Shown: piece by piece, positions 1 to 8,733 of the stretch
How the letters are laid out: each line of letters opens with the position of its first letter
Position numbering within the stretch: position 1 is the first letter of the stretch
Source of the DNA: Acidobacteriaceae bacterium
Lineage (GTDB): Bacteria; Acidobacteriota; Terriglobia; Terriglobales; Acidobacteriaceae
NCBI GenBank assembly: GCA_027449545.1
Contig: DAIDLI010000155.1
Coordinates: 20,270-84,269 of the forward strand
Length of the DNA: 64,000 bases
Reading direction: 5' to 3'
Program-made: the position numbers and the translations under genes
Notes under the pieces: model-generated
What the model was told of the DNA's origin: nothing
The model's input: the letters and a program-made list of their open reading frames with translations, nothing else
Databases searched by the model: none

Positions 1-602
1 CCCGCCAAAAAGTTGAGGAGGTCGATACCGTGACTGGCAATATCGCCGAGGCAGCCTCCGCCGTCGCTTTTGCGCGAACGCCAGCCATGCGCCGAACTGC
101 GAACCACCATCGGTGAACGAATGTCGCAGGAGATATAGGTCGGTTTCCCCAATTCGCCGGAGTGGAGCAGCGAGCGTACGGCTGCAAAGATCTCGTTGAA
201 CCTGTTCACGTATCCAACCTGGGCGACGACCCCCTGCGCCTTCGCGGCTTGGACCAATGCGGCGCTCTCTGCCGCCGACATGCTCAGCGGCTTCTCGATG
301 AAGGTGTGGATTCCTCTCTCCAGAGCGAGCATGGCGATGGTGTAATGCGTTTGGGTTGGAGTAGCCACGATGAGAAAGTCCGGCGAGGTGGAGTGCAGGA
401 GGTCGTCGATGCTGCGGTAGCAGGGGATCTCAAGGTTCTTCTCGACTGCCTTTGCAAAGCACGCCGATGTTTCAACCACCGCAAGGCTCGCAACCAGTGG
501 ATGGCCTCGCAAGATGGCCAGGTGCGTGAGGCCCATGCGTCCGAGCCCAACAATGGCGCCGCGCAGGAGTTGCGGCGCTGATTTGAATGTTGCGTCATCC
601 AT
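1..602 (-). CDS. Gfo/Idh/MocA family oxidoreductase (3' end cut by window)
   Basis: Open reading frame without a stop inside the window; it starts at the ATG complementary to 600-602 (MDDATFKSAP...) and runs off the left edge, giving about 200 residues. The N-terminus carries a Rossmann nucleotide-binding motif (AIVGLGRMGLTH) and, near residue 110, the family signature EKP (FIEKPLSMS). These are hallmarks of NAD(P)-dependent sugar or sugar-nucleotide dehydrogenases. It is the last visible gene of the minus-strand exopolysaccharide operon, 72 nt after the GT4 gene, so a role in making an unusual sugar-nucleotide precursor (as for WbpB/WlbA-type 3-dehydrogenases) is plausible but inferred. A start further upstream is excluded because the neighbouring ATG in frame +1 meets a stop at once. 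Confidence 0.85.
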   Translation of the reverse strand, partial: MDDATFKSAPQLLRGAIVGLGRMGLTHLAILRGHPLVASLAVVETSACFAKAVEKNLEIPCYRSIDDLLHSTSPDFLIVATPTQTHYTIAMLALERGIHTFIEKPLSMSAAESAALVQAAKAQGVVAQVGYVNRFNEIFAAVRSLLHSGELGKPTYISCDIRSPMVVRSSAHGWRSRKSDGGGCLGDIASHGIDLLNFLA

Positions 603-674
603 CGTTCATTCCCCATGCTCAGTGGCGGTTTCGAAGGGACGCCCAGGCCGGAATGCCGCGTCCAGCGCGGCAAC

Positions 675-1805
675 TTATCGTAGCTCCGGCTCACAATGCC
701 AGCTCGGCTGGCAATAGCGTTGGTAGAGTGCGAGGTACGAATCCGCGGTCTGCTCGACCGTGTGCTTCCATAGCAGCGGTGCCCGTCTTTCCTGCAGTTC
801 CGCAGCAGTCGCGGACGTCATCAACGCCGACTCCAATGCGGAGGCCATTGCATCTGGCGTCGGCGAGGCGAAGAGACATCCGGGCATCCCACTGGCAAGC
901 TCGTAGTGCTCGGGGATTGCCGAGAGCACGCAAGACAACCCTGCGCACAGCGCTTCCAGGACGCTCAGCGGCATTCCCTCGTGACGCGAGGTGCTGATGA
1001 ACGCGTCGCTGGCGCTGAGGATCTGTGGCATGTCTGCGCGGTTCCCAAGAAACCGAACCGAGCTCTCGATGCCTAGTTGGTGGGCCTGCCGTTGAAGCGG
1101 CTTTTGCAGTTCGCCCTCCCCGCATATCTGCAATTGCAATCCGGGTATCCTGCCTGAGCGGGTGAGCACGGCAACTGCATCGAGAGCGATGTGAAGGGCC
1201 TTTTGCGGGCATAGCCGTCCCACCGCCACCACCACCCGCTGCTCGTGAGTGAATCCTAGTTGTTGGCGAATCGCATCTCGAGCGAGGCTGATGTTCGTAT
1301 ACTGGGCCTGCCGAATTCCATTCGGGATAACGGTCTGCGATAGCGCAGTGAGTGGATTGACGCGGCGGGCAGACTCGGAGCAATAAACGACGTGCGCTCC
1401 CCGCGCAAGCCACGCCAGGATGCCGGAGCGCGGTTCAAAGGTGTTGTGGACGGTGATGACATGAACAAAGGAAGGCATGATGCAGCGCCGAACCAGTCCG
1501 CTGAGCGCGTCGGGCATGGGTAAGTGGGAGTGCACAACGTCGTAATGCCGGCGCTGTGCCAACGACCATAGACGCGCCATCGCCATCCATCCAGCGCTCC
1601 CGCGTTTACGGCCTAGAAAGAAAATGCCCACCTGCGAGGCGCGCAACAGGTCGGTCCAATATGTCTCATGCGTTGTCCCACTCTGCCGGTCCAGGCAGAT
1701 GGCGTCGACGTCATTTCCGCGTTTGGCCAGTTCCGAGCAAAGCGTCGCCATCACGGCCATGGATCCGCCGCAATCGAAGCTGTGGCTCACATGCGCAATT
1801 CTCAT
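675..1805 (-). CDS. Glycosyltransferase family 4 (GT-B fold)
   Basis: 376-residue protein beginning MRIAHVSHSFDCGGS, the typical N-terminus of GT4 enzymes with a glycine-rich donor loop. The C-terminal half has VVVAVGRLCPQKALHIALDA, the common 'GRLxxxKG' type segment, then ICGEGELQ and the E-x7-E nucleotide-sugar motif in RHEGMPLSVLEAL. No signal peptide or membrane segment is seen, so it acts at the cytoplasmic face, adding a sugar to a lipid-linked repeat unit. It lies 55 nt after the GT2 gene in the exopolysaccharide operon. The donor sugar cannot be told from the sequence. Confidence 0.9.
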   Translation of the reverse strand: MRIAHVSHSFDCGGSMAVMATLCSELAKRGNDVDAICLDRQSGTTHETYWTDLLRASQVGIFFLGRKRGSAGWMAMARLWSLAQRRHYDVVHSHLPMPDALSGLVRRCIMPSFVHVITVHNTFEPRSGILAWLARGAHVVYCSESARRVNPLTALSQTVIPNGIRQAQYTNISLARDAIRQQLGFTHEQRVVVAVGRLCPQKALHIALDAVAVLTRSGRIPGLQLQICGEGELQKPLQRQAHQLGIESSVRFLGNRADMPQILSASDAFISTSRHEGMPLSVLEALCAGLSCVLSAIPEHYELASGMPGCLFASPTPDAMASALESALMTSATAAELQERRAPLLWKHTVEQTADSYLALYQRYCQPSWHCEPELR

Positions 1806-1860
1806 CGAAAACCTGCCTTGGGCAGGGAAGCGCCCGGCACCCCCTCACAGGCCCGTTCGG

Positions 1861-2787
1861 CTACGTCTGGGAGGAGTCAGATATCGGCAATTTCCTGTTT
1901 CGCGGCGTTTCTTTCGTCAGGAACTGCCTGCTTAGATACTGAAGGCTGTAGCGGGAGATAGAGCGGAGCGCAAGGCCGCGGCGCCATCGCGATTGGCCCA
2001 CCGAATAGTAGATCCAGGGCGTCCTGTGCCACTCCATAAGCCGCAGTGTGTGCCGGCTTGTAAGTCGTCGGCAAAGCCACGCCTTCCACGCCGGCATCTG
2101 GGGCAACTCCGCGGTGATCGCAGCCACCTCGGCGCGATAAGCTGCGGCACATAGCAGTGAGCGGTTGTTCCCGTGTTTGCGCCATGCGGCCAGAGGAATG
2201 TTCACTGCTTCCAATGGGGCGTAGCGCGCAAACCGCGTCCACAGTTCAAAGTCACCTGCCAGTTGGTACTTTGGGTTTAAGCCGCCTGCGCGTTGATAGA
2301 GCACGCGGCGCCAGAACATGCATTCCTGCACCAGGTTGCCGTAGGCAAGTTCGTGAAACCATCCGTTCGCGATGGATCGCCGCGGATAGGAACTCGGCGA
2401 CGAGATCAGCGTGCAGGCTCCGGCTCTGTCCAGGAAGGTCGGCAATCCGGTGATCCATTGCGCGGCGGGGAACTGCGCAAAGAGCTGCGCCACGGTTTCG
2501 ATTGTCCACGGCAGGTAGAGATCGTCGGCGTTGAGCCACGCCATCACCTCACCGCTGGTGTGCTTTAGCCCCCAGTCAAGAGCCTCATACTGGCCAGCTC
2601 CCTGGACCACTTCGACGCGCATTCGCGGATCGTGAATTGTACCCAGAAGATCGAGGGTTCCGTCGCTGGACCCTGCGTCGACAATCAGGTACTCGAGCTC
2701 CGTGCGATGCGATTGCAGAATCGATGCAACCGTATCTGCCAAATAGGGAAGGGCATTGAACGTAGTAGTTACAATCGATATCCGCAT
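1861..2787 (-). CDS. Glycosyltransferase family 2 (GT-A fold)
   Basis: 308-residue GT2 enzyme. The start MRISIVTTTFNALPYL, the VDAGSSDGTLDLL segment (residues 36-48) and the metal-binding NADD (86-89) are classical GT-A features. A basic C-terminal part (WRRGLALRSISRYSLQYLS) may contact the membrane. It follows the polymerase/ligase gene by 30 nt and precedes the GT4 gene, in an order usual for repeat-unit assembly genes. The closest general type is the 'colanic acid WcaE-like' or chondroitin-like GT2, but the acceptor is unknown. Confidence 0.9.
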   Translation of the reverse strand: MRISIVTTTFNALPYLADTVASILQSHRTELEYLIVDAGSSDGTLDLLGTIHDPRMRVEVVQGAGQYEALDWGLKHTSGEVMAWLNADDLYLPWTIETVAQLFAQFPAAQWITGLPTFLDRAGACTLISSPSSYPRRSIANGWFHELAYGNLVQECMFWRRVLYQRAGGLNPKYQLAGDFELWTRFARYAPLEAVNIPLAAWRKHGNNRSLLCAAAYRAEVAAITAELPQMPAWKAWLCRRLTSRHTLRLMEWHRTPWIYYSVGQSRWRRGLALRSISRYSLQYLSRQFLTKETPRNRKLPISDSSQT

Positions 2788-2817
2788 TGTGGTTCTTTGT
2801 GCAGTGAAGATTGCTAT

Positions 2818-4080
2818 TTAGGCTGTGGCGCGCAGGGCCGGAGCTGCAGTCTCCGTTTCCCCTGTAGCCCATTGCAGCGGAGCCGAAGAGTTGAGGATCA
2901 TCGCCAGGAACCAGCTCACCGTTTGGATTTCCCAGCTGAGCGCCATGCAGCCTATAAGCCATGCCGCGCATGCCGCCACCATGCTCCATCCCGCACGCCG
3001 GTCCTGCTCAAGAGTTCTGCCCAGGCCGAGCAGGAATGCGCCATAGAACAGGCACAAGCTGACCAATCCGCCTTCCATGGTCAATTCCAGTGGGGTATTG
3101 TGGACTGCTATGGACAGGATGCCCGCTGACGCCCCGGCGCCCACCCCGTGAAGCAGGTTGTCCCGTACAACCATCGCTCCGCTATCCCAGAGTTCGCGGC
3201 GATCTGAAAGAGATCCGTAGCGCAGCGCCTCCGGCATGGTGATAAAGCGATCAGAGATTGCGGTGGGGAAGGTTGCGAGCAGTGTTACACCCAGCACAGC
3301 GCTGCCCAGTAACATTAGCCAGACCCGCCGGCTGGCGCGTAGCGCATAGAGGACCGCGACGGCAAACAGCGCAATCGAAGCTCCCCGGGATCCGGTGAGA
3401 AGGATGCCCACCACCGCAGCCGGAAGGTAGAGTCGCAGAGCCGCCTTATGCCATCGCGCAGTTGTTGCGTTAGCTGCATAGATCGCCAGCGGAATCCCGA
3501 CCACCAGCGCCAGGCCAAGATAGTTAGGATCCGTACCGAAGCTGTATCTTCCCTGTAGCTCGTCTTCGCCCTCTGCCCTGAAGGGGATTCCCCGTGCAAA
3601 GTTCATCACGATCCCGAGCACTCCAAGCCAACATCCGGCTACATAGGCTTTGAGCAGCCGCAGGCGAACGGCTGGATGCCATGCGTATTGAGGGAGAATC
3701 GCTGAGACTGCGAAGAGAGCCCAGTACAACACCACCTTATGCCGCGCTTGTTCGGGAAACTGCGCCCAGGCCAAGGTGCAGGTCGACCAGACGACAAAAC
3801 CCAGCAGAATCCAGAAGCCCTGCTGGGGACGGACAGCCCATCGGCGTTGCAGCATGCCGGCAATGCCCAGAAGCAGACACAGATAGCCCAAGCGCATCGC
3901 GATGGACCGTCCGTCCGGCAGCCTGAGATCCGTTGCAAGGACAAAAGCGAATGCAGCAAGCAACCATGGAACGAGGGTTTCGAGAAATGCACGCGGTTTC
4001 CTCCATGAAAGCGGAGGAGCAGAAGCTTCAAGGGGGTAGATAACCGAATGAGCGGGAGGTCTTAGCACAGATTCCTCCAT
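2818..4080 (-). CDS. O-antigen ligase / Wzy-type polymerase family membrane protein
   Basis: 420-residue protein with about ten to twelve hydrophobic segments and the long extracytoplasmic loop region (GRYSFGTDPNYLGLALVVGIP...RYGSLSDRRELWDSGAMVVRDNLLHGVGAGA) typical of the Wzy_C/O-antigen ligase family. The conserved GTDPNYLG and HNTPLELTMEGG stretches are family hallmarks. Such proteins polymerise lipid-linked repeat units or transfer polymer in the periplasm. Its place between the chain-length/kinase-like genes and the glycosyltransferases favours the polymerase role in a Wzx/Wzy exopolysaccharide pathway. No flippase (Wzx) is visible in this window; it may lie left of position 1. Confidence 0.85.
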   Translation of the reverse strand: MEESVLRPPAHSVIYPLEASAPPLSWRKPRAFLETLVPWLLAAFAFVLATDLRLPDGRSIAMRLGYLCLLLGIAGMLQRRWAVRPQQGFWILLGFVVWSTCTLAWAQFPEQARHKVVLYWALFAVSAILPQYAWHPAVRLRLLKAYVAGCWLGVLGIVMNFARGIPFRAEGEDELQGRYSFGTDPNYLGLALVVGIPLAIYAANATTARWHKAALRLYLPAAVVGILLTGSRGASIALFAVAVLYALRASRRVWLMLLGSAVLGVTLLATFPTAISDRFITMPEALRYGSLSDRRELWDSGAMVVRDNLLHGVGAGASAGILSIAVHNTPLELTMEGGLVSLCLFYGAFLLGLGRTLEQDRRAGWSMVAACAAWLIGCMALSWEIQTVSWFLAMILNSSAPLQWATGETETAAPALRATA

Positions 4081-4170
4081 TGGGCTGGCGTAGGCAGGCA
4101 GGGCAACTGGTGGGCATGAGCTGCCTGGCGCGGTCGAGGCCAGGTCATGCCGCTTATCTCAAGGAACTGC

Positions 4171-4893
4171 TTAGAGACGGTCGTACAGCGCCTGGGGAAC
4201 GGGCTGAGACAGATTGTTGAGCACCGTGCCCGCCAGGTGAGCTCCAACAGATTCCAGCCTTTGCTTTGCTTGAGTCGCCGCGGCCCGGTGGCTTGCTTGC
4301 GCTTCCACAATCAGCACGGTCGCATCTGCAACCGGTGCCCACGTCATCGCCTCGTCGTTGAAGAGGCATCCTGGCGCATCCACGAGCAGAAAGCCGAACT
4401 CGCGCTGCAGCTCGGCGACGGCGGCGCGAAGATCGCTGGCGGCAACAGATGCTCCGTGTGCGTCGCTCCACCTCAGCAGCCACAGCCTCGGCGCCACACA
4501 CACACACGATTCCACAAGCGTACCGTTCTGCTCCCCACTCGGCTTGGGAGGAATCCCGAATACCCCGCTGACGCCGCCCTCCGACGGATTGGCATCGACC
4601 AGGCATACCTTCTCATTTGCCTTGGCAGCCAAGGCACGCGCCGCGCGCGCAACCACGGAACTGCTGCCGTTGGCGCTTTCGATGCCGCAGAACATCACGT
4701 GCCGGCACGCGGGGTGAGCCGTCGAAAAGAAAACCCTTTGTACCAGCCGGTTCAGCTCCTGGTCTGCCGCCGGAGTGGCCTGCGGAAGAGAAGAAGCAAT
4801 CGGCAAAGAAGGGAATACCGCTTCCGTGTTCGTAGCAGCGGCGGAGCCAAATTCCCTTTCGAGCTGCGCCAGCAATTCGAAATTCTTGCTCAT
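4171..4893 (-). CDS. BY-kinase/CpsD-like protein with degenerate P-loop
   Basis: 240-residue protein of the CpsD/Wzc-C-terminal/ParA-like P-loop family by position and layout: a linker, then MFCGIESANGSSSVVARAARALA (residues 67-89), a Walker A'-like VCLVDANPSEGG (97-107) and a Walker-B-like FLLVDAPG. In active bacterial tyrosine kinases the first segment reads roughly SxxPGEGKST; here the invariant lysine is missing (ESANGSSSV). The C-terminus has only one tyrosine (ALYDRL), not a tyrosine cluster. ATP binding is therefore doubtful. It starts 10 nt after the ATPase gene. It probably is a regulatory partner of the Wzz-like protein rather than a kinase; this is inference. Confidence 0.75.
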   Translation of the reverse strand: MSKNFELLAQLEREFGSAAATNTEAVFPSLPIASSLPQATPAADQELNRLVQRVFFSTAHPACRHVMFCGIESANGSSSVVARAARALAAKANEKVCLVDANPSEGGVSGVFGIPPKPSGEQNGTLVESCVCVAPRLWLLRWSDAHGASVAASDLRAAVAELQREFGFLLVDAPGCLFNDEAMTWAPVADATVLIVEAQASHRAAATQAKQRLESVGAHLAGTVLNNLSQPVPQALYDRL

Positions 4894-4903
4894 GACGTGT
4901 TCC

Positions 4904-6190
4904 TCATTGTGGTCGTGATCCGTCCAGCTGCGGACTAGGCCGTCGCGGCAGAAGAATCTTCTGCCCCGGAAGAATCAAGTCCGGATTGACGAGATCGGGA
5001 TTGAGATCCTGAATCTGGCGCAGGATCGCGCTGTCAAACGCCCCTATGCTCCGCACCGAGATGCCGCTCAGGGTCTCCTGCGGCTGAACCGTGATCTCAG
5101 TCGATCGTCCCTTCGTAGAGGGCTGGCCCGGAATCGTAGCCGTATCCGCGGGCTGAACCGCGCTGGACATCCTGCTCTGAGCCGCTCGTGGGGCGTTCTG
5201 AAAAGTGGACCCAGGGGTGGAGCTGTTCGGTAGGTGCGCTGCCCAAAATGCGGCGACCGCCCCCACGATGAGGATGCTGATCAGAGCTGGAATCCGCATG
5301 CGTCGCCACCCCGCTCTTGCTTCCCTGAAGCTGTGTTCTTGGATCACGGCGACCGAAGGAGCGTCATCCTGTACGCTTTGCTCCCCCGGCTGAAGATCGC
5401 GAATCGCTTCATTGACGGTTTCCAGCTCGACCTTTTTGCGTTGCAACCCACAACACAGAGACAGCGCATTAAAGCAGATGGTATTGATGTTGCGCGGAAT
5501 CCCTTGGCTCTCCTCGGCGATCCGCCTCACCGCTTCAGGCGTAAACAACAGCGCCGCCCCCTGGTATCCTGCTACCCCTAGCCGATGAGCAATGTAGGCG
5601 GCCACTTCTTCGGGCACAAATGGATCGAGGCGGCAGAACGTCGAGATGCGCTGGCGGAGCTGCACCAATCCCGGGCCGCGCAGAGTTTCGGCCAGGCGTG
5701 GCTGTCCGCTGAGCACAATCTGCATGAGTTTAGCCCGCGAGGTTTCAAAGTTCGTGAGCAACCGCAGCATCTCCAGCGCAGGCTCGGTGAGATTCTGCGC
5801 CTCATCCACCACCACTACAAAGCGTTTGCCCGTGCGCGCTGTCGCCATCAACTCTGCATTGAGCTGTTGCAGCATCTCCGCCACAGTTCCTGCGGGTGCT
5901 ACACCAATGTCGTGCAGGATCTCGCGCAGCAGGTCCGACGCGTCGCACTGCGAATGGAAGAGGAAGACGGTCCGCGCTGTATCCCGCACCCGGTCCAGAA
6001 ACTCGAACAGGAGCGTCGTCTTCCCCATTCCCGGGGGCGCAATCAATGCGGTAAAGCCGCGGTTGCTGCAAAAGGCATACTGCAACGACGCAAGCGCTTC
6101 GCGGTGGGTCCGGCTGGAGTACAAAAAACGTGGATCAGGGGTGGCGCCGAACGGGTCTTCCGCAAATCCAAAGTAGTGGGCCAGCATCAT
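4904..6190 (-). CDS. ExeA/GspA-like AAA ATPase with transmembrane segment and C-terminal LysM
   Basis: 428 residues. An N-terminal AAA module begins with the family motif YFGFAEDPFGATPDPRFLY, has Walker A APPGMGKTTL (51-60), Walker B FVVVVDEAQ (124-132) and a sensor region RGPGLVQLRQRI. A single membrane segment follows (about 301-320, PALISILIVGAVAAFWAAHL). The last 60 residues contain a LysM-like repeat (QPQETLSGISVRSIG...NPDLILPGQKILLP). The layout matches secretion ATPases that bind peptidoglycan, and similar ATPases sit in exosortase-linked exopolysaccharide operons. The start may be the second ATG (6187). It is 11 nt after the Wzz-like gene. Confidence 0.85.
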   Translation of the reverse strand: MMLAHYFGFAEDPFGATPDPRFLYSSRTHREALASLQYAFCSNRGFTALIAPPGMGKTTLLFEFLDRVRDTARTVFLFHSQCDASDLLREILHDIGVAPAGTVAEMLQQLNAELMATARTGKRFVVVVDEAQNLTEPALEMLRLLTNFETSRAKLMQIVLSGQPRLAETLRGPGLVQLRQRISTFCRLDPFVPEEVAAYIAHRLGVAGYQGAALLFTPEAVRRIAEESQGIPRNINTICFNALSLCCGLQRKKVELETVNEAIRDLQPGEQSVQDDAPSVAVIQEHSFREARAGWRRMRIPALISILIVGAVAAFWAAHLPNSSTPGSTFQNAPRAAQSRMSSAVQPADTATIPGQPSTKGRSTEITVQPQETLSGISVRSIGAFDSAILRQIQDLNPDLVNPDLILPGQKILLPRRPSPQLDGSRPQ

Positions 6191-6201
6191 CTGCCCCTGT
6201 C

Positions 6202-7668
6202 CTATTCCTTGGGGAGAGCCGCAAGCACAGGCGCGTCAAGATAGGCTTGCAGCTCACCCGGGGTCCGGAATGTCGGATCCAGCGCGTCCAGTGTAAAGGC
6301 GGTGGCAAACGAACCCAGGATCATCAAACCGCCCGTGATGAGAAGGGATTCCAGCGGCGAGCGCAGCGGCTGGTAGGGCACGGCGGGCTTTTCCGCCAAG
6401 GCCACGTTGACAATTCCGCGGCGGTCCAGCGCATCACTGATTCCTGCCTCTTCGCTCTTGTGCACGTAGAGAAGATAGGCGTCTTCCTTGGTCTTCGCGT
6501 CGCGCATCAGGTTTTGCTGGACAACATTGTCGTCGTTCAGTTTGCGGGCTGTCCCGCGGTATTGGGCAGCAATCGTGGCCGCGGCCGACTCGCTGGCCCG
6601 GATTCCGCTCAGATCCGACTGAGCCCTGGCCAGTTCTCCTTTGACCAGTTCATAGAGCGGGCTCCGGTCGGTGGTCTCATCCCGCATGGGACTGCGCTGG
6701 GCGCCCTGAATTGCTGCCGATGTTTGCGCGATCTGCTCTTCCACCTCTTGCACGAGAGGATAGCTCGGCGCATATTTGGTCAAGAGTTCGGATCTCTTCA
6801 ATTGCAGATTCAGCAGCGTCGAATGCAACTGACCGAGAAGTTCGGGATTATCCGTGCTGCGGACCGAAGTAACGACGCGCGGCTGAATGGTCTTCAATTG
6901 AGCTTCCAGAGTCCGAATGCGGGATTCCGTCTGCGAGGCTAAAGCCTCAGCTTCATGCGCTTTAGACTCGAAGGCCGTAGCCTGCGCCATGGCGGCATCT
7001 CGTTCGTTCTGTGCAGAGATCACTCCGCGAGTCAGAGAGAACTCAGAGAGCTTGTTCTGGGCCTGCGTCAGTTCGCCCCGGAAGCGCAATGCCTCTTGAT
7101 CGAAGAACTTGAATTCCCCGGATGGACGGTGAACCTCAGTGTGCTTCTCGATGTACGCTGCGGCCAGCGCCCGCAGCACGGCGGCGGCCTCCTGCGGATT
7201 GCGCGAACTGTAACGCACCGAGATCAGATGAGTTCTGCGCAGCCCTTCCACCCGCAGATTGCGGCCGATGCGGCGCGCCGCCAACGCCACGGCGGCTTCA
7301 TCGATCGTCCCGTTCGAGTTGGCTGAAACAAGCCCGGCCTTCTGCGCCACCGTTCGCAACAGATCGTCATTCTTCAGCAGCTCGACCTCGGAATTGAGAT
7401 CCTCTTCCGTGACGGGGTTGCCACTAAACTGGACCGGCGTGATCGTGGATGAGCTGACCACTGGATCGGTGCGCCGGCTCTGCACCAGAATCTCCATCTT
7501 TGACTGGTATCTGGGCGTCCAGAGGCCTGCCAGGATGCTGCCGGCCAGAATCAGCGCGGCCACCACGACCATCCCGCGCCAGTGGCGAAAAGTGACGATG
7601 GCCGTGTCCCGTACCGTCGGCAGCGCCAGGCGGGTATCACGACGGATTTCGATTTCTTGTCTGTTCAT
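6202..7668 (-). CDS. Wzz/GumC-like polysaccharide chain-length determinant
   Basis: 488-residue inner-membrane protein with the polysaccharide co-polymerase layout: short cytoplasmic tail, first membrane segment near residues 31-50 (GMVVVAALILAGSILAGLW), a Wzz domain (YQSKMEILVQSRRTDPVV), a long periplasmic coiled coil (about 180-350, rich in Gln, Glu and Ala) and a second membrane segment at about 441-463. The C-terminus ends shortly after (LQAYLDAPVLAALPKE), so no tyrosine kinase domain is fused; the kinase-like partner is encoded separately downstream. It would set polymer length and bridge to the outer-membrane export protein, whose gene is 12 nt upstream. Confidence 0.92.
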   Translation of the reverse strand: MNRQEIEIRRDTRLALPTVRDTAIVTFRHWRGMVVVAALILAGSILAGLWTPRYQSKMEILVQSRRTDPVVSSSTITPVQFSGNPVTEEDLNSEVELLKNDDLLRTVAQKAGLVSANSNGTIDEAAVALAARRIGRNLRVEGLRRTHLISVRYSSRNPQEAAAVLRALAAAYIEKHTEVHRPSGEFKFFDQEALRFRGELTQAQNKLSEFSLTRGVISAQNERDAAMAQATAFESKAHEAEALASQTESRIRTLEAQLKTIQPRVVTSVRSTDNPELLGQLHSTLLNLQLKRSELLTKYAPSYPLVQEVEEQIAQTSAAIQGAQRSPMRDETTDRSPLYELVKGELARAQSDLSGIRASESAAATIAAQYRGTARKLNDDNVVQQNLMRDAKTKEDAYLLYVHKSEEAGISDALDRRGIVNVALAEKPAVPYQPLRSPLESLLITGGLMILGSFATAFTLDALDPTFRTPGELQAYLDAPVLAALPKE

Positions 7669-7680
7669 GGTGTCCTCCGC

Positions 7681-8385
7681 CTAAAACGGGTTGGGGGTGT
7701 AGTAAGCCCCCATGCTGGCCGTCGGAATAAACGCTCGGAAGTGCGATGCCGTGCTTTGCGGCACATACAGCAGATCGCCAGGCCGCACAATCGGATCTTC
7801 CGCAAGATCGCGGGAGGCCATGAGCTTCTTCACGTTGAAGACCTTCCCTTCGAATCCTCCCTCGGTCCGCCGGTAAAGCATCACTCTCGTCAGCTTGGCC
7901 TTCTCGTTGAGCCCGCCTGCCACCGCCAGAGCCTCGCTGAGCGTCAGGTCGCTGCGCAGATCGTATTTGCCGGGGTGCACCACTTGCCCTCCCGCCACAA
8001 AGTAGGGCTTCTCGAAGTCCTTCAGCATGATCACCACTTGCGGATTGTGGAGGATCGGCGCGTAGGCGGTGCGGATTGCCTCGGTCAACTCGGGCAGCGT
8101 CTTCCCCTGGACTTGCAGCGTCCCCACAGCTTTGAAGCTGCCGTACCCATCGGGCTGCACCGCCACCGTCTGGTTGAACTCGGGAGTCAGCGCAAAATCC
8201 ACATCGAAGGTGTCTCCTGCGCGCAGGCGATAGCGCGCGTGCGGATCGAACAGGTGGGGCGATGACGTGCCTCCGTGCGCTGTCACCGCGCTTTCTGTGG
8301 TCGGGGAAGATCCCACATGCTGCGCCGGCATCCTGGCAAGCAAAACCACGAACCCCAGGACCAGTACAAGCCATCGATGATTCAT
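7681..8385 (-). CDS. Polysaccharide biosynthesis/export protein (Wza-like, SLBB)
   Basis: The start chosen is the ATG complementary to 8383-8385 (MNHRWLVLV), because AGGAAGGAAAT precedes it at the right distance and a signal peptide follows (about residues 1-22, cleaved near MPA-QHV); the frame is open further upstream but without a sensible start. The 234-residue product has a poly-export domain (HARYRLRAGDTFDVDFAL, VQPDGYGSF) and one SLBB domain (YFVAGGQVVHPGKYDLRSDLTLSEALAVAGG). There is no lipobox cysteine, unlike enterobacterial Wza, and it is shorter. It is the first gene of the export operon, 12 nt before the Wzz-like gene. Confidence 0.92.
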   Translation of the reverse strand: MNHRWLVLVLGFVVLLARMPAQHVGSSPTTESAVTAHGGTSSPHLFDPHARYRLRAGDTFDVDFALTPEFNQTVAVQPDGYGSFKAVGTLQVQGKTLPELTEAIRTAYAPILHNPQVVIMLKDFEKPYFVAGGQVVHPGKYDLRSDLTLSEALAVAGGLNEKAKLTRVMLYRRTEGGFEGKVFNVKKLMASRDLAEDPIVRPGDLLYVPQSTASHFRAFIPTASMGAYYTPNPF

Positions 8386-8733
8386 TTCGATTTCCTTCCT
8401 GGGCCCGCACTCGCCAGATCGAGCCCCGTTTACCGGTGTCGAAGTTGCCTGAAGCATTTCCTCGACCAGATCCCGTCGCGGTAGGTTCTGCGCACTTGAC
8501 GGATAGAGCGCTTCCGTCCGCCCTTGACTCCCTGGAATGGCTCCGGGCGTAGCTTCGCCCTGTGAGGGACATGCCCTCATTCCCCACACCCCCACCGCCA
8601 TCCAGTTCCTTCTGGTCTGACTGTGGTTCCAGCCCTGATCCCTTCCGCTGCGGCTCTCGGTTCAAGTCCTTCTCAGCCCTGCCGCCTAAGCGCTACCGCA
8701 TCAGCCTTGCGCTCGCATTTCATCGGGACGTAT
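8386..8733 (-). other. Long leader region of the exopolysaccharide operon
   Basis: About 350 nt without a convincing gene between the PilZ-like gene and the export-protein gene, all in the direction of the operon. It holds the ops-like element at 8691-8699. I see no U-tract terminator or clear promoter hexamers. A leader of this length before an export gene is common where processive antitermination acts. Confidence 0.4.
8691..8699 (-). promoter_or_regulatory. ops-like antitermination element
   Basis: Read on the minus strand, the sequence is TGCGGTAGCGCT; the nine central bases GCGGTAGCG equal the core of the RfaH ops element (GGCGGTAGCGTG in E. coli). It lies 306 nt upstream of the first polysaccharide export gene and 35 nt after the PilZ-like stop codon, inside the transcribed leader. 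The GCG-GTAG-CGC arrangement can form the small non-template-strand hairpin known for ops. A NusG/RfaH-like gene sits at 11086. Functional meaning is inferred. Confidence 0.4.
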
